Origin: Charina bottae
Lineage: Eukaryota; Chordata; Lepidosauria; Squamata; Charinaidae
Assembly: GCA_023362775.1 (NCBI GenBank)
Contig: JALMGJ010000008.1
Location: forward strand, 18,078,001 to 18,142,000
Direction: 5' to 3'
Length of the DNA: 64,000 bases
Shown here piece after piece: positions 1 through 10,339 of the stretch; position 1 is the first letter of the stretch, and every line of letters starts with the position of its first letter. Position numbers and translations under genes: made by a program. The notes beneath the pieces are model-generated. The model made no database searches, was not told the DNA's origin, and saw only the letters and a program-made list of their open reading frames with translations.

Positions 1-300
1 TTCCCTGGCAATGGATCAGTACTGGAGGAGGGAAGGGAGGAGAAGGCAAGGGAGGGAGCGTTCAAGAGAAGTGGATTTAAAAGAGCGGGGGGGGCTTTGT
101 ATACAGATGCCTGTGTGTTAATTCTTCCGGCGGTGATGCGATTCACACCCCTGATTTATTTTTAAAGCCACCCCCCCGCTCTTTTAAATCCACTCCTCTT
201 GAACACTCCCCCCTCTGGTCCCACCCTCCGCTCCCTCCCTCCCTTGCCATTTCCTCCCTTCCCTCCCGACCCCCCCCCGCACTGATCCATCGCCAGGGAA
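1..300. repeat. GC-rich foldback (inverted repeat)
   Basis: Bases 1-99 are the reverse complement of 166-300, with the second arm carrying about 35 extra G/C bases. Both arms share a purine-rich core, a segment reading TGGATTTAAAAGAGCGGGG and the outer end TTCCCTGGC. The spacer 100-165 is not repeated. The element may continue left of the window. Short ORFs here come from the GGGA/TCCC bias and are not genes. It could be a foldback MITE or an inverted duplication; I do not recognise the family. Confidence 0.75.
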
Positions 301-609
301 AGAGAGCGAGAGGGAGGGAGGGAGGCTGGAGTCAATAAAACTGTTCCAGCCACCGCTGAAATGACTCAGTAACTTTTGTGCTTGGATCTGCTTTTTCAAA
401 CTTCCCATTACCCTTCTCCTCCTCCTCCTTCATGGTTTGTTCCTTCATACCAGGTATGGTAATAAATCTTGATTCTCCAATGTATTCAGGATCTAGCTTA
501 CTGCAGCAGGTTACAGACATGACATGGCTAGTATATGTTTTTACAGACAAAATAAAAGCCATACGTGCACCTGAAGATCTGCTTTCTGCAGTGCAAAAAA
601 AAGAGGTTC

Positions 610-610
<1 letters not shown>

Positions 611-702
<92 letters not shown>

Positions 703-748
703 CTATCTATCTATCTATCTATCTATCTATCGATCTATCTATCTATCT
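611..748. repeat. (TATC)n microsatellite
   Basis: About 34 near-perfect copies of the tetranucleotide TATC (GATA on the other strand), with a few interruptions (ATC near 660, CTCTATC near 700, CGATC near 730). ORFs reading IYLS repeats across it are artefacts of the repeat. Confidence 0.97.
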
Positions 749-956
749 CAGAGTTTAAATTCTAGGCCTTTTCCTCCCACCTTTTTGAGTCAACAGAAAT
801 TTGTTTGCTTGCATCCTGGCCTTGAGATTGGAAGATATCTGCTTAATGTTTATATAATGATTCTGTCTGATTCCTGCCTTACTGGATCCAGCCCTTACAG
901 GAAAGATGGGTTTAAGTTTTATTTAACATAATTCAATGTTGGCTTTTAACTAAAAA

Positions 957-1128
957 ATTGATGGCCAATGGCCACGTGGGCAACCAAAACAGAGATGGCA
1001 GGACACCATCAATAAGGACATGCAAATTGATGGGCTAAGCCCTGAGGATGCGGATGATCGGGCAAAGTGGTGTTTCAGGATCCAAAAAGCAGACCCCGCG
1101 AAAATAGCAGGAAAATGCTAGGAAGAAG
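957..1128 (+). mobile_element. Non-LTR retrotransposon 3' end (RTE- or R4-like)
   Basis: The plus frame starting at 963 reads a C-terminal tail with the pattern GQPKQRWQDTI, then about 20 residues later DRAKW and KADPAK, ending in a stop just before a short GAA run. GRPKxRW...DRxxWRxxI...KADPA is a common C-terminal signature of endonuclease/RT-encoding LINEs, and the GAAGAAGAA tail resembles the simple-repeat 3' ends of such elements. Only this last ~55-residue part is present, so the copy is strongly 5'-truncated. Clade is uncertain. Confidence 0.6.
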
Positions 1129-1491
1129 AAGAATGTCCTTTTTGAATTGGAAATAAATCTATCCATAAACTTTATTTCTGAGTAAAACCTATGTGAACGA
1201 CAGAAGATTCCCAATCTTATTTAATGTAATTGCAGATATGTTCACAATGGAACTGTTAAACTTGGAATGAGGGGAGAATGTGGTCAGTTTGGGTTAATTC
1301 ATATTTCCTGAACTAATCCATGAATCCAAAGCAGTCTCCAAACTTTTCCAAATATTGCTCTATAAAAATGCATAGACAAATATATATACTTTTTAACACG
1401 AAGAAAAGAAAGTTTATGAATCTATGAAGGTTCTCAGTCATCCAGGTGGAATTGTCTGTAGCCTGAATCATGTCAACTGGATTTCTATTTT

Positions 1492-1540
1492 CTCAGTGGA
1501 AACGTTTCGCTCCTTATCCAAGGAGCTTCTTCAGTCTGAG
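1492..1540 (-). ncRNA. Hammerhead-like motif, PLE 1 left arm
   Basis: The 49-base motif CTCAG...CTGAAGA...stem...GAAACGTTTC...CTGAG is present on the minus strand, the mirror copy of 2161-2209. See that entry for layout. Activity is not shown. Confidence 0.45.
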
Positions 1541-1644
1541 CAAAGTTAGTAAGGGAATCCTAAATATGTTTCTAGGTAGCTGTGTGACCTTACACCTGGG
1601 GCTAGGTCATGGTTATATTGAGATGTTATTTTAAGTCCTTTTAA

Positions 1645-2070
1645 ACTCCAAAACACAAGAAAAGCAATGTAGTTTATGCAATCCAGTGCAGTGAGGAGTG
1701 CTCTGAACTCTACATTGGAGAAACCAAACAACTTTTGTACAGGAGGATGGCCCAACACAGGAGAAGTAACACCACAGGACCAGAGTCAGCAGTTTATCTT
1801 CATCTAAAGGAAAAAGGACACTCATCTGAGGACATTAATGTTCACATTTTAGACAGAGAAGATAGGTGGTTTGAGAGAGGGGTCAAGGAATCCATTTATG
1901 CCAACTTGGAAAATCCTTCCTTGAATAGAGGTGGGGGCCTCAGGCACAATCTTTCCCCCATCTTCCTCCCTGCTTTGTCTTCTGTGCCTAGGAAGATTAA
2001 GACCATTTCACAAGCTCAACAGCAGCATGGTGATCTTAACGATCCTCCTTTAGATGATAAAAGGACTTAA
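1645..2070 (+). pseudogene. PLE ORF C-terminus with GIY-YIG domain (truncated)
   Basis: The open frame runs from 1645 to the stop at 2068-2070, about 141 codons. It reads NVVYAIQC (the GIY-like strand), then C-S-E-E-C, then LYIGETKQ (the YIG motif), RRMAQHRR, an LHLKEKGH segment, and a DREDRWFERGVKE segment with the conserved glutamate region. This is the endonuclease of Penelope-like retroelements, which nicks target DNA to prime reverse transcription. The reverse-transcriptase domain that should lie upstream is absent because the element is 5'-truncated. No start codon is expected at the true N-terminus; the first ATG (1735) is inside the domain. Non-functional remnant, but frame and motifs are intact. 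Confidence 0.85.
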
Positions 2071-2160
2071 GATAACATCTCAATATAACCATGACCTAGC
2101 CCCAGGTGTAAGGTCACACAGCTACCTAGAAACATATTTAGGATTCCCTTACTAACTTTG

Positions 2161-2209
2161 CTCAGACTGAAGAAGCTCCTTGGATAAGGAGCGAAACGTT
2201 TCCACTGAG
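2161..2209 (+). ncRNA. Hammerhead-ribozyme-like motif, PLE 1 right arm
   Basis: In order: CTCAG (2161-2165), CTGAAGA (2167-2173, fits the hammerhead core CUGANGA), one extra A, GCTCC (2175-2179) paired to GGAGC (2188-2192) around an 8-base loop as stem II, GAAA (2193-2196), then CGTTTC and CTGAG (2205-2209), which pairs with the first CTCAG as stem I. GAAACGTTTC is self-complementary, so stem III could form only between two molecules. PLEs are reported to carry minimal hammerhead motifs. Deviations: the extra A after CUGANGA, an imperfect stem I junction, and a GUU rather than GUC cleavage triplet. Confidence 0.5.
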
Positions 2210-2257
2210 AAAATAGAAATCCAGTTGACATGATTCAAGCTACAGAAAGTTTATGAA

Positions 2258-5200
2258 GATTATGAGAAGGTGCAAAAAATGCATGTATTAGGAGTAATGT
2301 ACATGAAAATGCATATTTTATGTTATTTTAAAAACCACTTAAGGTGGTTAAAATGAGAACATTGAAAACTTCATCGATTCCAAGTTATGGGAGAGAGGCA
2401 GGGTGCAAGAACACAAGAACAAGGGGTGTAATAGCAGTCTGAGTGCATGCCAAGGGGTGATTTATTTCTGCAGAACTCATATGGGACCAATCACACAAAA
2501 AAGCTTATCCAACATCATGGAATGGAAAACGTATTTCTTGTATGGAGAAACATTTCATAAAACAACCCGCGATTTCAGCCGAACTCTAAATTCAGGAAAG
2601 AATGGCTCACCCCGTATGTGTTTTACATAAAATGTTAAAGAATAATGCAAAATGCAAAAATAAGTCCTCTTTCCAGACCACAAACTATTATACATCCATA
2701 ACAAATATACATGGAGTGTAACTGGATATTGAGGTTGACATGTAGAACTCATGTTATGGATGTGGTGATGAAAGCAGAAAAGACCACAAGCAAGCCAGGA
2801 TACCATCAGTACTGAAGTAGAATCCATATTAAGCACAGCCACTTCTCAGTAACTCTTGAAACGGATTTTTAGCTCTTGAAGCAGAAGCACATATTATAAC
2901 TAATGGCAGTATTACATCTGTTGTGGGTCTCATTATTAAACTGACCAAAATACTGCTGTGATGGTCTGCTGAATACATAAACATTCAAGATTTCTACAAA
3001 GCCTCACTTACTGTATATGCCATTCAGCTGCAGTGTTCACACACTTTTAAAAAGTACCAGGAATTTTAATACGAGACAATTTTAATGAAGTATCATGAAA
3101 ATAATACTTATGGCTAATATACCAATGACCATTCTAGTAATATAAACAGAGGAAAAATAATAATAAAATGGGCTATTTGTCTGAGCCTTTGCCTAATTGC
3201 GGAGGATAGGTGTGCCTATTGTATTTTTGCTCCATTAAAAAAAAATGATGTATGAAACTTCCAGCCACATTATTTAATAACATTGTCCCAAGGAATAGTA
3301 CACTAGCTATAAAACCTATAATAGCTACTACCAAAATAAGCCTCTCTAGTTTATAGAAATGCAGAAGCTTAGTTACTAACCCACAGACATTTCACTATGA
3401 ATAGAGACTATTTCAGGACATGAATGTCCTGAATTAAGTTATTCAATAAGCCTTGATTTCTAAGTCTTGTTGCTTTCTGAGTTTAAGGATGGGATTGTTT
3501 AAACGTATTATGCTTAGATATGCATAGTTATGTCTCTTAACATAATAATTTAACCTAGCCAAGTAATCTTTTAGTAGCATTACACTCTGATCAGATTTCA
3601 CTAACCTCCATTTTTAATAATCTGTTACAACCAGAAATAAAGAATACAGAGCAGTCTTTAATTTCCCTCTGGTTAGATTTCTCTTTAAGCATTCTGATGC
3701 TGTGTTCTACTGCCCGCATGAAGTTTTACAACAATTTCACAGCACAGCTTTCTTCTTTCCGGAGCCATGAACTTCAGATTAGCCTTCCTGTCTTGAGCCA
3801 ACATCTCTCCTCCTCCAGCTGCATCTGCCAACTGTCATATCACTTTTCATTTTTAAACTATTTGAAGTCTCCCTCACTTCTCAGTTGTAACTATGACAGC
3901 CACGGTGGTTTTATATCTGATATAGAAAAAATAACCCAGGCTTTTGTTGTATTTAATTACTTTATATTCTCATTCAGAGAAAACTCATAGAATATAAACA
4001 TTACAAAATTAATTAATTAAAAATGTAGTACAACAGCAAAGATACTTTTGCATCCTTCCAGGTTAAATATTTCTGTTTCCTATTCCTGCTTCAGCTATAC
4101 AGCTTTGTTTGCAGAAATAATGCAGAAAACGCCCTCAGATGTGCCAAACCAACTATCAAAAGGAAATTCTGGCAAATAAACAAGATTTTTTCACTCAAGC
4201 CATGTTCTTATCACATTATATATAATAGTAGTTTATTTCAATGAGACAGTGAATATACTGACTATAGAATACAGAACTATAAACATAACTGTAGTTTAGA
4301 ATGCATGAACAAGCTCTGGCTTAAACACAGCTGAGGCATGAAAAACTTTGCACATGGAAGAGCATAAGATTGAATGTTGAGTAATGAGAGGGAGTTGATG
4401 AACACAAATTGTTATGACAGTATAGACTCCAATTTGGATTAAATGTTTGGCACTTGTTTGAATAACGCTTGTGACACTATGGCTTGATTCAATACCTACT
4501 ACGCATACAAACCTTCAGGACCAAAAATGTCTGAGTGGACTCCCAGGTTGCAGGAATTTTTGATGTATTTATTCCTATAAAAGATTACCTTCTATGCTGG
4601 CTTCAGTGGGATTTGTGTAAATCCAAACATTAATTTCAACTATTTTGTTCATAGATTTCAGTTACCCAACAGATGTCTTAAGATAGAAAAATTGTACTTC
4701 AATGACATCAGTGAGTGTTATCATTTTTAATGGCTTTTATTTTTTATTCCATTTTTTCTACATCGAGAATAACATTGAGAATAAATGTGCAGTGAAGTAA
4801 CTCCACTAACTGGTCAATGATATCAAAATATAATTCCCTTCTCATCCGTTTCCAAAAACAAAACTTGCCAAAAAAAATCTCATTGGGAAACAGTATATCC
4901 AAATTAGTTTACTGTTGGCCAAGGCATGTTTTTGAAATAATTGGCAGGAATTTTTGTTCAGGATAAAATTAAAATATTGAAAGCTAAAAAATAATTAGAA
5001 AGAACCTTTTGAAAAAAGCAATTTAATATACTTAAGCTTTTAAGTAGGTAGATAATTTTTAACATTCAATTTTAAATGCAGAAATACAAAGAGATTATGA
5101 CTGTATTATAATAACCAATTAAATGTATGTTTTCCTTAATTCCATATAAATACACATGCATACAAAACTATTCTTTCAACACCATACTCAATAGGGATGG

Positions 5201-7765
5201 AAGAAAAAACAATTTTGGCTCGTACTTTCTCTCTTAACATGTCTCAAGGTGATACATGAATCAGATGTATTTGCAACTGAAATCACAGTTTCCAGAATTC
5301 AGAATGCAGCTGTTATGTCTAGCTAAGTACATTAAAATGCAGAGAACATTACTGAAAAAATTTGTACAGCAGGAAAAATGGAGAGAGAACTGTATATATT
5401 AGGAACCATTAAACTGAAAATGCAGATAAATTGTTCTACAGATGTCTCTTGTTGAATTTATAAGCTGAATTTACAAGGTGACAAAAAATTCAAAGCAGGA
5501 ATCTAAAAATATGGAACACTGAAACTGAAATTGAAAAATTCATCCACCCCAACCACATTTTTTTGTTTTATTGAGATATTTATCAATTGCTTCTTAGTGA
5601 ATCAAGAAAAAACGTATTAGAAAAATCACATATCAGGTAGCAGTCCTGTTGTCAGATAACCCTATTAATTAAAAAAGGAAAAGGAAAAAAGTAGGGATAT
5701 GTTTCTAACTGCAAGCAAAATTATAGTCAAATATATGAGACTGATCAACTTTTTTTCTAAAAAAAAAGTATGGGCTTACTGTATACTATTTAACATTTCT
5801 AAAGAATCTAATGAACTTCCTTAAGACAAGCTAACTCTGAACTACTCCAGTTGCACCGAAGACAAAACAAAAATAGGTTATCTGCTTTGGTGTTCTCATT
5901 CTTTTCCTTAGCTCAGGGTGAACAGGACAAAACCAAAGGAAGAAAGCTGAGCCACACAGAAGACAATCCTTATGAAGCAAAAAAGTACTTTGATTTCCAC
6001 AACTGACAATCAACATAATGGATGGAGGCCCATAAAAGTTTTACTGCAGAGATTCAAAAAGGCTGACAGTGAGCTGTCATTCAGCTTTCTGGTCTAATAA
6101 AGTAAGCCACTGGAAGATTTTATTCAGAAGGGAGAAAGACTGATCCTCCCACAGTAATTCCCTAAGCATAGCTAAAAAAGGCCTTGGACTTGGCTCATTC
6201 TGGAAAACAGTCATTAATGCAATCTAAAGAGTGATTTTTTTTCACTTCATTGATTCCACTGGTCAATGGCTTAATTTGCATTTTAAGCTGAAGCAAATTT
6301 CTCAAAAGAAAGAAGGGGGGGGGGAGATTCCAATATTCTAGGAACTTTTTAAAAATCTAGTGCTTAGACTTTCCCAAATAAACCACTTAGGAGTTGGTTG
6401 TATATAATAGTAGTTCATGGGGTATGCTTTCAAGAGAGAAAATTGGTCCACACGTTATAAAGTCTGTTGACTGGATGCATCACTTGTTGGATGCTTCTTT
6501 CTTGTTCTTTTGTTGTTGTTGTTGTTCCTCTTCAAGGCATAGAAAAGGCGATGGGGCTTCACTCGCACAGTTGCTAGCCTGACACCCCCGACACTCCTGG
6601 GAAAAAAAGATGAGCTAGCATTTCTCTTACTCCAGAAAAATCAAACGCTGATGGGACTGCATTTACTTCCTCAAATATATGAGGTGGCTGAATGGGCTCT
6701 TCTATATTTTAAATATATATTTTAAAAGTGTACTTACAGCTTACAGCAATGCTGTAAAGATATGATTGCACTACCAAATTAAAGAAATATAGAAAAGATA
6801 TTTCAGACACTTCATACATTTGAGGAAGTATTGCAACACCCATCTACTCACAAGTCTGATCAGGGTTATTATCTTAATTAGGCAGCAACTACTTTATAAA
6901 TACCCGCTTTCTCAATCTTGAAGCATTTCTTCATTGCTGCCACTGATTTTTCCTTGGCTTACTTCTCCATATCTTTCCAATGTCTTCCCGCTGCTGCTGC
7001 TGATACTTCTGCCAGCCCACTATCCTGATCTTTGTAACCCATTCCCAGGGTCCTCATCTTCCCAACGTCTCACCACCAGCTTGCTCACTTCCCAGTCTTC
7101 CCAGTGTCTTTCCACTACCACCACTGATTTTCCTGCTGCTACACCCCCACATTTTCAATTGTATGTTTTACAACAATTGTAAAAAAATGTGTTTTATTTG
7201 GGTTAGCATACAGTGACAAACAATGAGTTGTAACCAGAAACCAAATCAAACTGGTTAGATCACTCATTTGGAGCACATATTGTGATTTTTTCTGCGGCTT
7301 TTAAATATATATCCAGGAGAAAAACTTGTTAGATTAGAAATCTGTCTCCAAAGGTTAACAGTTAAAGAGCATAGTCCCCCCGCTCCACAGCCCGGTCTGC
7401 AGTTCCCCACTCTACATAAAGTTGACAGTAGTTGAAATGTTCTGAACTTCCTTCAAACAGCTTGAGTTCAAGGATTGTTGCACCCTTCTTTGCTTCTTTC
7501 TGCCTATGTACTGTGCTGATCATATACTAAAGATAATTAGCATAGAATAGTTAATAAATTAAATTATTTAGTTTTCTACTGCTGAAAGACCAAAAGATGC
7601 CAGGCCCTTAACATCCAAGCTCTTGACTAAGAAAGAGTATTAGGTATGTTCGCTGCCTTGAGTTATTTATAAAAAAAATTAATAAAGGTGGGATAAAAAT
7701 AAATAAATAAATCAAGATATTTTTGGAATAAAAAGAAACATTTTAAATAATTTTTCCTAATTAAA
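2258..7765. other. AT-rich sequence, no gene recognised
   Basis: About 5.5 kb with only short ORFs (the longest about 97 codons, at 3697-3990) lacking any family signature or splice-like context. Small simple repeats are present (TTGTTG near 6520, a G-run at 6316). A SINE 3' end is annotated separately at 7650-7715. A pyrimidine-rich stretch at 6940-7150 gives a Ser/Leu/Pro-rich ORF that looks compositional. I see no RNA gene or promoter. Confidence 0.6.
7650..7715 (+). mobile_element. SINE 3' end fragment
   Basis: The stretch GTTCGCTGCCTTGAGTTATT followed by TTATAAA, TAATAAAGGTGGGAT and (AAAT)n matches, on the opposite strand, the 3' end of the complete SINE at 25577-25852. Only the tail is present; the tRNA-like head is missing. 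Confidence 0.7.
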
Positions 7766-7993
7766 AAACTGAATTCTCCTAGAACTTCCAGATGGTGAAC
7801 TAGTCATCTCCAAAAGAGCAGAGATGATGCCATGGCGACGACTGATGGACTGGCAGCAATCTTGGTCCAACGGAACCCCTCCAGATAAGGAGAGGATGAG
7901 AAATTGCCAACTTGATGGTTTTTCCTCATGAGGAAACCACAAGGTAGTGGTCATTCCATGGGTTTGAGCGCTGGGAGATGAGGAAAGCCATCA

Positions 7994-8060
7994 AGCCCAG
8001 AGTCCTTCTTTTGGGGGAGATGGGTGGTGACAAAATTTGATAAATAAATAAATAAATAAA
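7994..8060 (+). mobile_element. L2-type LINE 3' tail fragment
   Basis: AGCCCAGAGTCC, TTGGGGGAGATGGGTGGT and a (AAAT)n run match the terminal hairpin and tail of the L2-like LINEs elsewhere in the window (for example 15795-15895). Only the last ~65 bases are present. Confidence 0.7.
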
Positions 8061-8192
8061 CAAACTGTGATACAGCCTATAAGGACACTCGGTTCAACCA
8101 CCTAATTTTCTAATCACCTTTGGAATTACAATTATTTTATAGTTAAAAGTGGTCTAACTAAAAGTGGTTTAACTAAAAATAGTTAAAATAGT

Positions 8193-8690
8193 TAAGAGCA
8201 GAGACATCACACTGACAACAAAGATCCGCATAGTCAAAGCAATGGTATTCCTCGTAGTAACCTATGGCTGCGAGAGCTGGACCATAAGGAAGGCTGAGCG
8301 AAGGAAGATAGATGCTTTTGAACTGTGGTGTTGGAGGAAAATTCTGAGAGTGCCTTGGACTGCAAGAAGATCAAACCAGTCCATACTCCAGGAAATCAAG
8401 CCAGACTGCTCACTTGAGGGAATGATATTAAAGGCAAAACTGAAGTACTTTGGCCACATAATGAGAAGACAGGATACCCTGGAGAAGAAGTTGATGCTAG
8501 GGAAAGTGGAAGGCAAAAGGAAGAGGGGCCGACTAAGGGCAAGATGGATGGATGATATTCTGGAGGTGATGGACTTGACCTTGGGGGAGCTGGGGGTGGC
8601 GACAGCTGACAGGAAGCTCTGGTGTGGGCTGGTCCATGAAGTCACGAAGAGTCGGAAGCGACTGAACGAATAAACAACAAAACAAAATGG
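8193..8690 (+). mobile_element. BovB (RTE) LINE 3' fragment
   Basis: The 3' end of a BovB-type LINE: the C-terminal ORF region followed by GAGTCGGAAGCGACTGAAC and an AACAACAAAACAAAA tail. The same 3' end occurs at 61085-61350 and, in modified form, at the 3' ends of the Sauria SINEs at 47126-47455 and 59795-59947. The copy is 5'-truncated and lies inside the L1-type block. Confidence 0.85.
8197..8673 (+). pseudogene. BovB reverse-transcriptase C-terminal region
   Basis: An uninterrupted frame that includes 8242-8673 (143 codons from the first ATG). It reads SRDITLTTKIRIVKAM, then YGCESWTI, FELWCWRKILRVPWT, LKYFGHIMRR, GKRKRGRLRARW and a final KSRKRLNE before the stop. These are the order and wording of the RTE-BovB ORF C-terminus. 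The endonuclease and RT catalytic domains are missing, so it cannot act alone. The lack of stops suggests a fairly recent insertion, or chance. The ATG at 8242 is internal to the family ORF. Confidence 0.88.
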
Positions 8691-8994
8691 TCTTCCAAAC
8701 AACAAGTTTGAAAAACTACCTGGTGAGTAAAACTTCATCCCAAAATAGAAGAAAAGTTAACTAGCAGTTTAAAGAACTTAAACAATATAAAACTAATGGC
8801 AAAAAGCTGAATAAGAATTTAATTTAAGAAAGTTTTAAATGGATTAAGGGACCAGACAAATTTAGAATATTAGGAGTTTTGCTAAGATTGAATAAACAAA
8901 ACAGTATTTCCATGGGAATACAAATTGTTTAGTCTACCAGGAAAAAATTATGGCTCAAAGTTGAAAACAAAACCACAATGAAACCCGAGACTTC

Positions 8995-9370
8995 ATGAAT
9001 ATAGAAATGAGCCAAAGAAAAAGAAAAGTGAAATCTGCAAAATGACAAATAATGGTATGACACGTGAGACATTTCAAAGGATTTTTGAAGAACTGGGAGA
9101 GAAACTTATAACCAATCTGACAGCAAAAATCTCTGCACCTGTAAATGTATTTTTTGAAGATTATAAAGAAAAAAATGAAAGATGTGCAGACAAAAATATG
9201 GAAGAATTTATGGACAGACAGGATTAAGACAGGATACAAATCCTAGCTCATGGAGAAATATTGGAAAATAAAGAAATTGAGGATTATAAAACAGAGATGA
9301 AAACACAAATGACAAATCAAGAGATGAAAAAGGACCTGGGCAAGGACTTATGTTTTGAATTAACAAAAGA
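8995..9370 (+). pseudogene. L1 ORF1-like remnant
   Basis: After a run of AAAGAAAAAG a short frame (9042-9227, 61 codons) reads a charged, helix-forming sequence including FQRIFEELGEKL, DYKEKNE and MEEFMDRQD, then a stop; the next ~140 bases continue in similar Lys/Glu-rich style with stops. This fits the coiled-coil N-terminal half of a reptile L1 ORF1 (an RNA-binding chaperone). No RRM or C-terminal domain follows; the sequence passes straight into the 3' UTR. The assignment rests on composition and position within an L1-like TSD-bounded block. Confidence 0.45.
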
Positions 9371-9730
9371 GGGTTTCTAAAACCTTGAAAAAATATTTGA
9401 GATGAGAGAAAGAAAGTCTGCATGGAGATTCAGTCTTACGACAGCAATTTAATGAAGTAAAGATTAAGATCGTTAGAAGCAAAAGAAAGTTGGCTTGTTT
9501 GGTCAGGGCTAAAATATGGAATATTTCTATACTGTAAAAGTCTGGAAACCCTTTATCGACTTTTTGCCGACATTTGAACAGAATTGACAACGATTCTTGG
9601 ATTTGTGAATGGATGGGTGGGGATCTATGGGAAGAAGTGAACCATGTATGTAATCTCATAAGGGGTGGGGAACTATTAATTTCCCTGTACTTGCTGCAAG
9701 GAAGATTGAGAGTTGCCTCTTTAAATATTC

Positions 9731-9870
9731 TTTTTTTCTATATCTCCCCTTTTCTCTTTTCTCTTTTCTCTTTTCTCTTTTCTCTTTTCTCTTTTTTCTT
9801 TTTTCTTTTCTCTCTTCTCTCTTCTCTCTTCTCTCTTTTCTTTTCTCTTTTTTCTTTTTCTTTTTTGCAC
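9731..9870. repeat. Polypyrimidine (TTTTCTC)n tract
   Basis: About 140 bases made of TTTTCTC, TTCTCTC and T-run variants within the L1 3' UTR. The opposite strand gives a KREKRE-type spurious ORF. Such tracts are common in L1 3' UTRs. Confidence 0.9.
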
Positions 9871-10208
9871 TTTGTATTTCTTCTTTCTATTTTTTTCTGA
9901 TATCAATTTGTATTATTTTTTAGCATTGTAAAACTCTTTAATAAAAAGTATTTTTAAATAAACTGAATTCTCCTACAATTCTATCACTTTTATTAGGAAT
10001 CCAGACATAATTGAATGTTTTGATCTTGTTATTGCTCTTCATTCAGCAAATGTAATTTTTAAAAAAGCTGGACACTGCTACTTTATGTAGTTTACTAGTT
10101 CATGAAGAGGTTGAAATAAAAATGGGAGAGGGAATATTCTGTTTGTTTGTTTTGCATTTTCCAGTGTTTATTTGTAGAATAAAGCTCATTAAAGTATTTT
10201 ACTGGTGC

Positions 10209-10339
10209 TAATAATATCTAATGAAGGTAGAGGGAGATGTGAAAAACAAATTATTAGACAATTTAGACCAATTCTTGAGCCTCTAAATGGCCTAATAACT
10301 TGTTTTTCAGTCTCTCTCTACCTTCATTAGATATTATTA
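10209..10339. repeat. Long imperfect hairpin
   Basis: The left arm 10209-10267 pairs with the right arm 10282-10339 around a 14-base loop. The outer 24 bp are perfect; the inner ~34 bp have about five mismatches or gaps. The hairpin is flanked by the direct repeat GTGCTAATAATAT (10205-10217 and 10354-10366). No transposase or RNA family is recognised. Confidence 0.75.

Larger units (their letters stand above)
1421..2244 (+). mobile_element. Penelope-like element 1, with inverted ends
   Basis: An 824-bp insertion flanked by the 13-bp duplication GAAAGTTTATGAA at 1408-1420 and 2245-2257. Its left part (1456-1642) is the reverse complement of its right part (2059-2245); between them lies a forward ORF with a GIY-YIG endonuclease domain. 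The left arm extends to the full element end (1421-1455), which is missing from the right arm. Penelope-like elements are known for repeated, often inverted, terminal segments and strong 5' truncation. Arms differ at several bases, so the copy is older than the PLE at 13431-14396. Confidence 0.88.
7782..9959 (+). mobile_element. L1-type insertion, internally rearranged and nested
   Basis: The block is bounded by the 16-bp direct repeat AAACTGAATTCTCCTA at 7766-7781 and 9960-9975. The right end has AATAAA (9940-9945) and an A/T-rich tail, as expected of an L1 3' end. Between are a 5' segment (7782-7960), an L2-type tail (7994-8060), a BovB 3' fragment (8193-8690), an L1 ORF1-like remnant (about 8995-9370) and a polypyrimidine-rich 3' UTR. 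ORF2 is absent. Simplest reading: an internally deleted L1 that later took a BovB and an L2 insertion. Alternative: the mosaic was mobilised as one RNA. The TSD is seen directly; the history is inference. Confidence 0.65.

Noticed and set aside
378..765. ORFs of 126 and 66 codons reading IYLS repeats
   Set aside because: They are translations of the (TATC)n microsatellite; they lack any other coding signal.
6934..7182. 82-codon Ser/Leu/Pro-rich ORF
   Set aside because: Arises from a pyrimidine-rich stretch with loosely repeated CTTCCCA; no start context or family match.
9721..9906. Lys/Arg/Glu-rich minus-strand ORF and Phe/Leu/Ser-rich plus-strand ORF
   Set aside because: Both are translations of the polypyrimidine tract in the L1 3' UTR.
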